Assembly (NCBI GenBank): GCA_013397455.1
Contig: VYZB01000171.1
Coordinates: 858,255-922,254, forward strand
DNA from: Crotophaga sulcirostris
Lineage: Eukaryota; Chordata; Aves; Cuculiformes; Crotophagidae
Length of the DNA stretch: 64,000 bases
Direction of reading: 5' to 3'
This document shows positions 23,208 through 34,086 of this stretch, one piece after another. Within the stretch, counting starts at the first letter, position 1; the number at the start of each line of letters is the position of its first letter. Both the position numbers and the translations under genes were made by a program. The notes beneath the pieces are model-generated. The model saw nothing but the letters and a program-made list of their open reading frames with translations, did no database searches and had not been told where the DNA came from.

Positions 23208-24710
23208 GTAACAGCATTGCCAGTATTTGGATAGATCAATGCGAAATATTAATGTTACTACACTGAAAATTATTGTATATTAGCAAATAGAAGACTTACC
23301 TCTGCTTTTAGGCTTTTCCTACACTAGCAAATCACATTGTGGCCCTGACACTGGCGAGTAACTTTTTATAGTAGGAATTTACTAGAATAGGCTGTTTTAT
23401 TGTTCTAGACTGAACTCAACAATTCCTAACCATGGTTTGGGACTTGTCACTCTTAACAGAGGGTTTAAATCAAGTTTTGTAGGGTAAAGTTGTCTTACAG
23501 CAGAGACGGGTTTAAGTCATGCTAGTTAGTCCAGATCTGGAAAATGACATGATTACAGCTAATGTAGATACAGCATTAGACCCTGGAATATAACTCAGGC
23601 CATCAGTAAGAAAACTGACATTCAGGTCCTAAGGTCTGCTGACATTAGCTAAATCAAAATTTGCTTTTTCTCAAATTACATTTTCATTATCTTCACTATT
23701 TTCTCATCATATATGTGCATTTGTATGTGTGTTTGTGTGTGTCTCTGTGTGTGCGCGCATATGCCACTTTTTTTTTGCACTGACATTTTGAAGAAGATAC
23801 ATGGATTATTTTTAATTTTCAAAAGAGAAACAAATATATTCCAGAAATAAGATCTGATTGCAAACCTTGGCAGAGACATAATTTTTAAATGGAAAAGCTG
23901 GTTTTTTGTAGAACTGCTGACACGAACTTAGCTACAGCAGTACCAGTGAGCAACACTGTAATTTAGGCCATGTTCCTATCCCATAGAGAACTCCAATAAT
24001 ATGGCTAGTCAGTTGTGGTATAGAAAAATCCCTTGCTCCTAGTTTGATCTCATGAAAGCAGAATGAGATCTGTTTTGCTTCCAAAGCTGTACGTTAAACA
24101 TTTGTAATTTCTTTACTCGTGAATGGAAGGGCTTCACACTGTGTTTTAGCAGTTAAATCTTTGTATTTGCTGTGGAACTTATAGTATAACAGTTTAATAC
24201 CCCTGAGAGTAGTTTGTGTCAGAAAATAATATAAACAAGGTGATGACATTAGAAAGACTCAAGCCTTCTGTAAAAGAGTTTTGGTGAGTCTTTCCTGATT
24301 TTTGCCTATCCTACGGATGTTTACTCTTTCCCCTTTCTGTGGCTTAGTAAGAGAGTTTTTGGAAGCATGCAAATGTTGATGAATGAGCAAGACTGGTTCT
24401 AAGCACATGCATGTGCCTGAATCCTCATATCCCCTACATCCAGATCCATCAGAGATTTGTGTAGTTGGGAAACAAGGTTTGGGTTCCTAATTCACTCAAA
24501 TGATGTTGAATATTCTGCTCTGAGCATAGTAATGGTCATGTTGTCTATGTCTGAACGGCCTGTTAAGCTTGTAGCCAAGAGTGTCCTCAAGGAAGAACTT
24601 ATCTATTTCCCACATTTGAAGCCTGCAGACAAGGCTGTTGTAGTGACTGGGGGCTTCTGCAAGCTCTGGATGTGACAACACGCCATGTGTCCAGAACTCG
24701 GGCACACCAG

Positions 24711-25020
24711 CAGCCTTTCTTCATAGGAAAAGTGTCCCAAACCTCTGACCATTCTAGTGGCCCTTCTCTGGATCTGATCTAACAGGTCTATGTCATCCTT
24801 ACACTGGGGACCCCAGAACTGGACACAGTACTCCAGGAGGGAGTCTCACAAGAGAGTTGAGTAGAAGGGGACAATCACATCCCTTGACCTACTGGCCATG
24901 CTTCTTTCTATGCAACCCAGGATACAACTGGCTTTCTGAGCTGCAAGTGCACATTACTGGCTCATATCCAATTTTTCATCCATCAGTATCCCCAAGACCT
25001 TCTCTGCAGGGCTGCTCTCA
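24711..25020 (-). mobile_element. CR1 LINE fragment, internal
   Basis: The plus strand reads the familiar reverse complement of CR1 ORF2: ggcccttctctggatctgat, then ggggaccccagaactggaca, then actggccatgcttctttcta, ending at ttctctgcagggctgctctc. Both ends are missing, including the CR1 3' tail, so this is an old truncated copy. It lies in the LUM-DCN interval between candidate antisense exons. Confidence 0.92.
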
Positions 25021-26917
25021 TTAGGAGCAGAGCACGAGCACATTCCTCCTGTCTAAAATGTAGAGGACACAACAATCCTGTGGGTCAGGCTTCTGACAAG
25101 GAAGTTCAAAGGAAATATTGCCATTTCACAGTACTTTCATTCTTTGACAGCAGTAAGGAGCCTATCTACTTAACTTCTCCCATAACAATCCAATTATCGG
25201 TATCTTTTGAACAGAAATCCACACAATCTTCTCTTTCTTCTTGTAACCTGCACAAACAGTGGCTCCTAATGTATTTAAAATATGATTGGCATCTGTTTAA
25301 AGAACTTGGTGCTGGAAATGAGCAGTAAGGCATAGAAGAGAAAAAATAGACCCAAATATACATTTTGTTTAATTTTGGTGACGGCAGAATGAAAGACAAA
25401 ATTGCCTGATGTTTAGGAACTCTCACTCACTCTCTGCTACCAAATGCTTCAAAGACAATGCTCTGTTTCAAGACTTTATTGCAACAATTCTACTTTCTCC
25501 CTTCACATGAGAATGATGTGTACGGACAAACCTCTGAAGGACTATTCTCAGAAGAGAAAAAAAGCCTTTTGAAGCATTTCAGTCGTCTAGAGTTTTGAAA
25601 ACAGCTAATCAATATTTAGAATGAGTCTTTCCAGTCAAGATTGTTTTATGCATTTTGAAATTCCTTTTTTTTCCCCCTGCACTTTGGAATTTGATTTATC
25701 CTTTATAATCTTTTGATTCCTGCAAGGATTCAATACCTTGAAATTCAAAGATTAAAGAATTAATCATCAGAATACCACATAATTGGCTTAATTGGTTCTG
25801 AGTTTTCCTGTTGAAAGGGCTTTCTAGCATACATTTAGTAGCAGACGCATGGTCCCTATTTTCCATGTCTTTATATTGGGATCTAAACACGTTCAAAATG
25901 TTGCTATGTGGAGAAGCACTAGCCTAATTAATCTCAAATAAAGTCTTCATCTGGAAGCAATAACTTAACTTGTCCAAACCTGGAGTCTGAAAAAATGGCA
26001 GCAAAATCTTTAAGGTCTTTTCATTCAAATATAATATGTAGTTTAATATATTAGTTGAAAATTTATAAAAAATGTAAGTATGATTTATCATTAATTATAT
26101 GATTAGTGCTGTTGAGACAATAACATAAAGAACTGGGAGGAAAAACTGAAGTTCTGCTTAATTTCATGTTGGATATGAAAATATAAAATTTTGCAAATTG
26201 TAATCATTTACATAGAATAAAGCAGTACATATTCTGTTGTCCATTCTGCCAAATGCTATGAGCAACAAAAACTATTAATTAATATTTGTGCATATAAACA
26301 AAACATGACACCATTTATCCCCAGAAATCATTATATGCAAGTATTTGTCTTCTTTCCACTTGGGAAGACACTAACAGTGATGACTCTTCGGATGCATTGT
26401 TTCTGGATGGAGGTGGTGTAGATAGTTTATTGTTCATTTGTTCAAAAACTGCTTTTTTGATAACATCTTTTGTTTAATTTCTCTTCAAAACTGAGTGTCC
26501 ATCTGTAGCTTTCAGTTCCTTTGACTGAATTACCACTATTCATGTGGTAATGCTTCCAGATGCAAGGCCTACAATGTTTGTTATTTTCCGAAAAACTTCC
26601 CCACTGTCTTGCTTGCTGCAGCCATACATGTGGATTCAGAACCGTGACTATCGCTGTTTCTTATCACACTGCAGATCCTCTGATTTTTTATTAGCTCCTT
26701 TTATTTCCTTTTTTAAACATTGTGTTATAATCTAAAACATGTGTGCATATATATATAATTAAAATAATACCTTTTTTTCATAGTTTTGTCCATACTTTCT
26801 CCCACAGATGGAAGTTGATTTAAGTCCCAGTTTAAGCAGGCAGTAACAGAGCATTAACATTCTTCTGGTTTGCTGACTTAAGACACCCACATAGAGCTAA
26901 TCTCCCGAGTTTTCCAG

Positions 26918-27022
26918 CAACATACTGTATACACTGACGAAGAGAACAGCCTGACAAAGCAGTTTTGAAGAAACCACAGCTTTGTATCTCAGAAAAGAAA
27001 GTGTGGGGTTTTATCAGGCAGG
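26918..27022 (+). CDS. candidate exon of unrecognised antisense gene, with one in-frame stop
   Basis: The acceptor is taatctcccgagttttccag and the donor is GCAGG then GTAAGC. The exon is 105 nt, exactly 35 codons in phase 0 to 0, matching the outgoing phase of the 23026 exon. It reads QHTVYTDEENSLTKQF, a TGA at 26966-26968, then RNHSFVSQKRKCGVLSGR. The TGA could be a C-to-T change from CGA (Arg). A different frame starting inside at 26962 (LKKPQLCISEKKVWGF) avoids the stop but lacks a good acceptor. The frame is therefore less certain than in the earlier exons. Confidence 0.38.
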
Positions 27023-28140
27023 GTAAGCACCCTTGTGTAGTGGCTGCATCCAGACTGATTCTCAGGCACTTATGGTACATTAACAGCCCTGAACTTCCAG
27101 AGCAGGAAGCAGGACAGGAGACCAGATGCTTTTTTATGTCACTTTAAATGTACCCATTGATGAGTCAAACTGATTGAGTATATGTGTTGAGTTTAATTCA
27201 AGCAATAAAACAGGTTTTGTGCCTTTTCAGGGGTGCATAAATACTTTGTTCTATTGCAGTTGGAGCTGCTGGAGCACTGATAGGGTAATGTTTGATGCTA
27301 AAATTTCCAACATGTTTTAGTTCCATTATTTCAATTTGAAGTTGACGCATTTAATTTAATTTTAATCTTACAGTTCGTATTTCCTCTTCAGTGCTGTGCA
27401 AACTTGTTACTGTCATGAGTCTTAATTTGGTTTTTTTGTTTTTTTTTTTAATTGAATAAACTCCTTCCAATTAAATTAGCTCCACTTAAAGCCCTTTAGT
27501 GGTTTAAAATTTGGAATGGAAAAACCCCAACCACCTGGCAATAGCTTGGCAATGACCATGGGAAATAAGGCCACTTCTTCTGAAAAAAAAATTAAAGAGA
27601 TGTAGGATGGTCCTTGTAGCGAAACTGACTTTAGAGCAATATGTGCACTCAGAAAGCCTGAGCAAAAACACATCCATGGGCAAAGCAAGAATATTTGACT
27701 ATGGACATTCAAAAAACCTATTGATTTGACAGTTATGCACTCTGAATTAAAAAAAAAAAAGCAAGTCAGCAGAGTAAATATGTGAATTTTTGTAATTTCT
27801 TTTCATAAAGCCTCAACTTTCCTCCTGGTTTTCAGTTAGTGAACAGTAATTTTGTTATTGTCCCTCAGTGACACTAGATGGCACTTCAGAGTAGTGATGA
27901 GACCAGAAAGTCTTTTGTAATCCTTTCTAGTCATTTTCCATGTGACTATTATAGAGACATGAAATCAACATCAGCATCAAACAAAAGACATTTCTCAGCT
28001 TTCTGTTAATTTGTATATATGACTGAAGCAGATAATACTGTCTGTCGAAAAGAAGTAGCAAACATAAGCAGAAAGAAATCATAAGAAAAAAGTCCTCTGC
28101 TAGATTAAAAAAGTTATCTTTAGATTTGAGAAATAGTCTC

Positions 28141-28217
28141 AAAAAAGGAAAAAATCTGGAAAAAATCTGGAAAAAAACTGGAAAAAATCTGAAAAAAAAG
28201 CAGTCTGAAAAAATCTA
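28141..28217. repeat. A-rich minisatellite (ctggaaaaaat unit)
   Basis: Five to six copies of an 11-base unit ctggaaaaaat with A-run length variation. Non-coding. Confidence 0.8.
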
Positions 28218-28514
28218 TAGGCTTGGAAATCAGAGAAAGATACTGTTGCCAGAGATTTCACAGATGATCATTTCCTAGAGATGAAATTAGTTTTTATGTC
28301 ATTTATGTATCACCAATCAAGTACCTGGTGACTGTCCGTAACCTGGTGCACTTTAGGAGTAATTAGTCAGCTCCCTTCTGATCTTAAAAGAGAAATATAT
28401 GCAAAGTAGTAATTTGTAGTAAAGTTTTGAAAAATAAAAAAAGAGATATGGACTTTTGGAAAGCCTAAACCTGATGGATATCACATTTATATAAAAGAAA
28501 AAAAAAGGAAGGAT

Positions 28515-28690
28515 TTAAAGAGGGTAGATTTAGATTAGATATTAGGAAGAAATTTTTTTACTGTCAGTGTGGTGAGGCACTGGCACAGGTTGCCCAGGGC
28601 AGTTGTGGATGCCCCCTCCCTGGAATTGTTCAAGACCAGGCTGGATGGGGACTTGAGCAGCCTGGTCTGGTGGGAGGTGTCCCTGTCCAT
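28515..28690 (+). mobile_element. CR1 LINE 3' fragment, plus-oriented arm of an inverted pair
   Basis: This reads the CR1 3' region: gatattaggaagaaattttt, gaggcactggcacaggttgc, then ggctggatggggacttgagc and gtgggaggtgtccctg. It stops at about 28690, before the CR1 terminal segment. It abuts a second CR1 copy in the opposite orientation. Confidence 0.9.
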
Positions 28691-28862
28691 GGGTTGGAAG
28701 GGACCTTAAAGATCATCTAGTTCCAACCTCCCTACCACAGCCAGGGACACCTCCCACGAGACAAGGCTACCCTGGGCAACCTGTACCAGTGCCTCACTTC
28801 CCCCATCATGAAGAATTTCTTCCTAATGTCTAAATTTCTTCTTAATATCTAAGCCTTGGTGT
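28691..28862 (-). mobile_element. CR1 LINE 3' fragment, minus-oriented arm of an inverted pair
   Basis: Read on the minus strand from 28862 it goes through a diverged ..aagaagaaattt.. region, gaggcactggtacaggttgc, gtgggaggtgtccctgg, and ends ggtcccttccaaccc at 28691. The segment of about 70 nt that the plus copy has between the gcccagg and gtgggagg landmarks is deleted here. The CR1 tail units are absent. Confidence 0.9.
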
Positions 28863-29260
28863 GTTAGTTAAAGTCTTCCATCATTCTTGCAGAGGAGGAT
28901 TTGGCACTACAACTTTTTATTCTGAAATCTCTTGTTCCCATCAGCTGGAATTTTCAGCTTATTGGGATATGTTTTCTTTCAAGCTCCCTAGGAAAGTTCT
29001 TCTCTCATCTCTTGACCATTACACACTTGCCTTCAGTGACCCCTCTGTGCCCCAGGGATGCAGGAAGGGATAAAATGTCTTAGCCTGCACCAGAAAACAA
29101 GATTTTTTTTTCTTTATGTGTTTAAGTCCTACAGATTATTTTGTGACTGTTTACCACCTTCATACTTTAAGAAGGGATTGGAAATACACTGTTGGGTTTA
29201 AATGCTTTCACCTTTAACTCTTATTCCTTTCCATCCACTAGTTTATAATTTGTTTGGGAT

Positions 29261-29311
29261 CTTCCTTCCTTCCTTCCTTCCTTCCTTCCTTCCTTCCTTC
29301 CTTCCTTCCTT
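29261..29311. repeat. (CTTC)n microsatellite at gap edge
   Basis: At least twelve perfect CTTC units run directly into the 29312 gap, so the true length is unknown. Confidence 0.97.
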
Positions 29312-29968
29312 NNNNNNNNNNNNNNNNNNNNNNNNNNNNNNNNNNNNNNNNNNNNNNNNNNNNNNNNNNNNNNNNNNNNNNNNNNNNNNNNNNNNNNNNN
29401 NNNNNNNNNNNNNNNNNNNNNNNNNNNNNNNNNNNNNNNNNNNNNNNNNNNNNNNNNNNNNNNNNNNNNNNNNNNNNNNNNNNNNNNNNNNNNNNNNNNN
29501 NNNNNNNNNNNNNNNNNNNNNNNNNNNNNNNNNNNNNNNNNNNNNNNNNNNNNNNNNNNNNNNNNNNNNNNNNNNNNNNNNNNNNNNNNNNNNNNNNNNN
29601 NNNNNNNNNNNNNNNNNNNNNNNNNNNNNNNNNNNNNNNNNNNNNNNNNNNNNNNNNNNNNNNNNNNNNNNNNNNNNNNNNNNNNNNNNNNNNNNNNNNN
29701 NNNNNNNNNNNNNNNNNNNNNNNNNNNNNNNNNNNNNNNNNNNNNNNNNNNNNNNNNNNNNNNNNNNNNNNNNNNNNNNNNNNNNNNNNNNNNNNNNNNN
29801 NNNNNNNNNNNNNNNNNNNNNNNNNNNNNNNNNNNNNNNNNNNNNNNNNNNNNNNNNNNNNNNNNNNNNNNNNNNNNNNNNNNNNNNNNNNNNNNNNNNN
29901 NNNNNNNNNNNNNNNNNNNNNNNNNNNNNNNNNNNNNNNNNNNNNNNNNNNNNNNNNNNNNNNNNNNN
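29312..29968. other. assembly gap (657 N)
   Basis: Unresolved bases, beginning inside a (CTTC)n tract. Open frames that appear to cross it are artefacts. Confidence 1.
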
Positions 29969-31611
29969 TAATATAACTTCCTGCAAGTTGTATTTGTATC
30001 TGCTAATCTGAACTACATACATGCAAATCCTGTGAAGTTGTTCAAGCTAAGACAATGCCTTTGTTCTCTATTAAAAATGCCAGTGCTTAGCTTTCTAAAT
30101 GAAGTCTTTCTCTGAATAACAGCAGATACTCAACCAAGAACCAAAAGGAAAAAAATCTACCTGTTGATTTTCTCTAGGGTTTTCCCTCCAGTGACATAAG
30201 GGTGTTAGGTATTGTTATTTTTATTTTAAAATAATGCTCAGAAAATTTGAAATCCAGAGGAAAAATACAGATGCAAATGGGAGCAATCATTTGCTACTAT
30301 ATGAAGATATCTAAATAGTGAAAAGGCACTTTTTCTGTTTAATGGTTTTAGTGATTCCTAATTATTTTCAGTTATTTACTACCTGAATAAACGGCAACTC
30401 TAAAAAGAACTGACTCATTTTCTAGAAAAAATATCTATGAGTGTTAGGCATAAAAAAGTTTCTCAAGACGGGAGAATTTCATACAACTTACTCTTATTGC
30501 AGCTAATACCATGCCAAAGATGTTCAGGTTTCAAGACCTAACCATAATTAAAGTTCTGACACATTATGTTATGCTATCAAAACAGAAAATAAAGACAAAC
30601 ACCTTGGAGTTTGCCTGTATTACATTATTCTTTAATATAAATGACATATAAGTTTTACAAATTAGAGAGATTTACCTTGGAGTGTTTAAGAGGCTGCAGA
30701 AGATTCTTTCAAGGTGAAATTTTTATTGAATAAATGTTTAGCTTTGAAGATTGACAGTAGAAATGTGCAGCCTACCGTTGGTGTGCTTGCTACCCACTGG
30801 TATGGGTTGAAGAATCCTAATCTGCAGAGGGCTTCAAATCACTCTAAGGTGACACTTCTATGAATGATGTACCAGCAACGTCCAGCTAGGCCTTGCAGTT
30901 GTTTCACATCATATTTTACTATTCTTATGACTTTGCTTATAACCTAAATTCCACAAATTAATCAGATGGGGAGCCTGCATATCTCTACTTGACAATTAAA
31001 AATATTGTTTGAAAAACAAATACAGTAAAGGATGCTGACAAATGTACAATGCAGAACAAGTAAACAGTGAACTGTTATTATTGTTTGTTTAGATATATAC
31101 ATGGATTGATACCAATGACTAAATCCTAATGCTATGCTCTGCAAAGCAGTCTCACTGAAGTCATTAAAACTGCCTTTGTCACTAAGGTGAGAGTGATTTG
31201 CCCTAGAGAAATATAGTCATTGAGCTCCAGGCACAGGTTACAGGTTTTGTACTGCAGACTACTCATTATTTTGTTCAATAGGATTATGTTAGTCTAATCC
31301 TGAATAGCGTTACTCTAGAAGAATGGCAAACTTAAAAGAACTATTTGTACATTATGAATTTATTTTTACCAAAATAATGACATTAGCAACAACTTTATTT
31401 CCCTCTGCTAAATAGATACATTCAGAATTAGCTTAGTGTTATAGTGGATATTTTTAAACCTCCAGGGCTTGAAATAAATTTAAAGGAGGTAACTCTCACC
31501 TTCTCAAGTTTCAAGGTGATTTGAGTGTCCTTTTTCCCCTCTACTATTTTTTTAAATGTGGCTATAAAAATAACCTCAATCATTATCTTTTTTTTTTTTA
31601 ATATATCTTAG

Positions 31612-31757
31612 CTTGACAAATATTTACTCCGAATCTCATATACAGTGGATCTGGAAAACTGTAGCATTCAGCAAACTGAAAAATACCACAGAAAGCATGC
31701 TGGAAAAGAAGGCTGAAATAAGTCAGTTTAAAGCACAGTTGGCAATTCTTTTTGATG
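31612..31757 (+). CDS. exon of unrecognised antisense gene
   Basis: The acceptor is a long T tract (cattatcttttttttttttaatatatcttag) and the donor is GATG then GTACGC. Phase 2 in: one base, 48 codons, one base, reading LTNIYSESHIQWIWKTVAFS and then a coiled-coil-like MLEKKAEISQFKAQLAILFD. Phase 1 out matches the 34006 exon. It lies about 175 nt beyond the DCN stop codon, antisense to DCN's immediate 3' flank. A shorter phase-0 frame is open for the first 34 codons but then stops. Confidence 0.5.
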
Positions 31758-31790
31758 GTACGCTTGATCTTGTACATCTGTAATAATTCA

Positions 31791-31796
31791 TTTATT
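31791..31796 (-). terminator. DCN: DCN poly(A) signal candidate
   Basis: Minus-strand AATAAA, 137 nt after the DCN stop codon. Further AATAAA copies at 31394-31399 and 31359-31364 would give longer 3'UTRs. Confidence 0.4.
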
Positions 31797-31932
31797 CTAC
31801 ATTAATGGACCATCTCCATTTTAAAGAGAAATTTCTAGTATTTGGCATTAGTTGTTAGCAACAATTTTTTGGAACAGGCCTATTACAACAGGTACTTTAG
31901 CTGAAACACAACCGAAATCCAACTTTAGTCAT

Positions 31933-32127
31933 TTATTTATAATTTCCAATCTGTACTGCAGAGCGTTCATGGATACATCGGAAAGCAGAGGGCTGGATTT
32001 CCCAGTACTGCACGGGGTTGCTGAAGAGACTGACACCAGAATAGCTAGCCTTTTTGGTGTTGTAGCCACGAGGGCAAAAGTCGTTGATACCAACTGAAGC
32101 AATTTTGTTGTTATGAAGATAGACCAC
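31933..32127 (-). CDS. DCN: decorin, last coding exon (exon 8)
   Basis: Decorin is a secreted chondroitin/dermatan-sulfate proteoglycan that binds collagen fibrils and growth factors. This exon gives its last 64 residues and the TAA stop (31933-31935). The acceptor is CTGTGATTTTCAG, phase 0. It reads [18 protein letters not shown] and ends [11 protein letters not shown]. The two C-terminal cysteines of the SLRP ear disulfide are present. Most of this segment is nearly identical to what I recall of human and chicken decorin, including [19 protein letters not shown]. The CPRGYN variant replaces the more usual Leu or Pro at the third position. The exon is intact. Confidence 0.97.
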   Translation of the reverse strand: MVYLHNNKIASVGINDFCPRGYNTKKASYSGVSLFSNPVQYWEIQPSAFRCIHERSAVQIGNYK

Positions 32128-33195
32128 CTGAAAATCACAGAAGTACAGAAGTAAGAAATAGAGTTACCGTGGCAAACAAGATAAATGATTTGATGTCAGA
32201 TTGTTGGTATACATTGTGAAATGTTATGCAGAGTAAAAAAATATACTCCCCCCCCCCCCCAAATCTTGATACTGCTCATATTTTAAAATGCTTATCATAC
32301 CCTATTAAAAATAATTTCTACAGAAAGAGCAGAAACAGTGCAAGGCAATCTAATAAAATTAATATCATTTAATCATGGTGTAACCAAAAAAGGAGTCAAA
32401 GATGTGGAAGTATTAATGCAGTGCTGTGGCTGAGAAGCATGTTCTATGTATAAATATAAAATTTGGTGCTAACTAGTTTCTCTTGAGGTCTATTGGTTTT
32501 AATCTCATGACTGCACCTGCACAGGACTTGCAGCCAAAGTAAACACTAATGATGATTTAAAATAACTAACGAATATTACTTTGCTCCAGAGTCACCATTT
32601 CAGATGAAATTTCCCAAGCTACATGCAAGTGGTGATTTACTTTTGGATGTCTTCATTCTTTCCTATAAAATCTTAGTCTGAAGGAAGACAGATCTTAATT
32701 GATTCCAAGAGGCCACATTTCTAGTCAGCAAGCCACACAGTCCTCATCGATACTGCTAATGTGAATTGTATATTGTGCCTCTTTGCCCTCCTGAAGGCAT
32801 AGCTTTGTGAGATACTAAATGAAAGGTTCTTGTGAACGTTTGCAAAATGTCACTGAGTAGGATTGAAAAAAATAAAACAGAAGAAATGTTCCTTGAAAGC
32901 ATTTTTGAAGTAAAGAGGAAATCAAAGTACACAAATAATCCCATATTGGTTGCGTCCCCTCAGACACACAGATATATGAAAACATACCCCTGGATCTATA
33001 CACCTCCATAGCCATACTCACTCAAGCATCAAGATAAGAGTCTTCCTGTTTGCAAATTTTCCCGACCTACTCAATAGTTTATGAAATTTGCATCATTACC
33101 TTTTGCCAAATACTGTATATGTTTCTGTTCAAGACTGAACAACCACACAAATACCACTCAGAATCTTACTTCTGAGGCAGTATGATAAACTTTAC

Positions 33196-33334
33196 CTGGA
33201 TGTATTTGTGTTCACCCAGCCCACCAGGGACTCTGGCAAGTTCATTGTTGTTCAAATGGAGCTCTCTCAGATGAGGTACATTGTTAAGAGAGCCATTCTC
33301 AACTGAAGAAATACTGTTGAAGCTGAGACCCAAT
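33196..33334 (-). CDS. DCN: decorin exon 7
   Basis: 139 nt, the length I recall for the mammalian exon. The acceptor is TTTTTTTTTCAG and the donor is ATCCAG then GTAAAG. It reads [20 protein letters not shown] and ends GLGEHKYIQ, covering two leucine-rich repeats with an NGS sequon. The first base completes a Lys codon from exon 6. Intron 7 is 1.07 kb, and intron 6 upstream is 4.4 kb. Confidence 0.97.
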
Positions 33335-34005
33335 CTGAAAAAAAAATCAAACAAAACCAACCCAAAAATATGTTAAACTTGCTCACATAATCATCTTCGT
33401 TGTGTTGATTACTTCTATGCATTATTATTGTAGAACAGACAAGGCTAATTTTTAGAATTATGCAGGAGATACAGTCACCAGGGAGAATTAGTTTATATTA
33501 AAATATTTAAATAAATTTGACATCTGATAAGAACTATAGTAATTATAATGTTAACATTCAACTTGTGCCCATGGTACTGCATACTTTCATGAGCTGTATG
33601 ACTAATCCTGCAGGAAATAAATACTCTGTACCTTCATAGACACCAGTATTTCTTTAAAAGCTGCATAAGAGAATTAGGAACAGTGGTTGTAACTTTCTTT
33701 GTCAAACTACATAGCCCAGGGTGACTAGAACTGTTAAGTTTAATCTTCTCTATAGCTCTCTAAGAAACATATGTAGTTAGAGACATGTTATAGACTAGAA
33801 ACAGGAGTCATATGTAATAATCTGTTTAAGAGGACACAGAGGTGAGATATACATACACATTTCTTCTGGTTTCCAGTCCAGACCTTTCACAACAGAATCA
33901 TCTTTCCTGCTTTAAACATCCACATTCTGGGATTACTGGTGCAATTTATGCCTGATTTGGAAAATCCAGTCCTATATGCCTATTTCTGTGTTAATACTAT
34001 CTCAG

Positions 34006-34086
34006 TTTCCAATTACCAAACTACAGATTTTTTCCAAGAAACTCTCATAAATTGCAAACCCCTGTATAACAGTAAGGAATTCAGTG
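34006..34086 (+). CDS. candidate exon of unrecognised antisense gene
   Basis: The acceptor is tgtgttaatactatctcag and the donor is AGTG then GTAATT. Two bases, 26 codons, one base, reading SNYQTTDFFQETLINCKPLY and ending SKEFS. Phase 1 in fits the 31612 exon through a GTT codon; phase 1 out. It is in DCN intron 6 on the opposite strand. The composition looks protein-like, but the exon is short. Confidence 0.42.

Noticed and set aside
24457..24675. Plus-strand frame of 72 codons beside a CR1 fragment
   Set aside because: No splice sites and no recognisable domain; borders a truncated repeat.
26367..26415. Short acidic plus-strand segment TNSDDSSDALFLDGG as an exon
   Set aside because: Looks coding, but its phase (1 in) fits neither the 23026 nor the 26918 exon and the donor is poor.
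29202..30022. Long open frames across the 29.3-29.97 kb gap on both strands
   Set aside because: They consist of undetermined bases and translated CTTC repeat.
31852..32097. Plus-strand frame over DCN exon 8
   Set aside because: It is the antisense shadow of the conserved decorin C-terminus.
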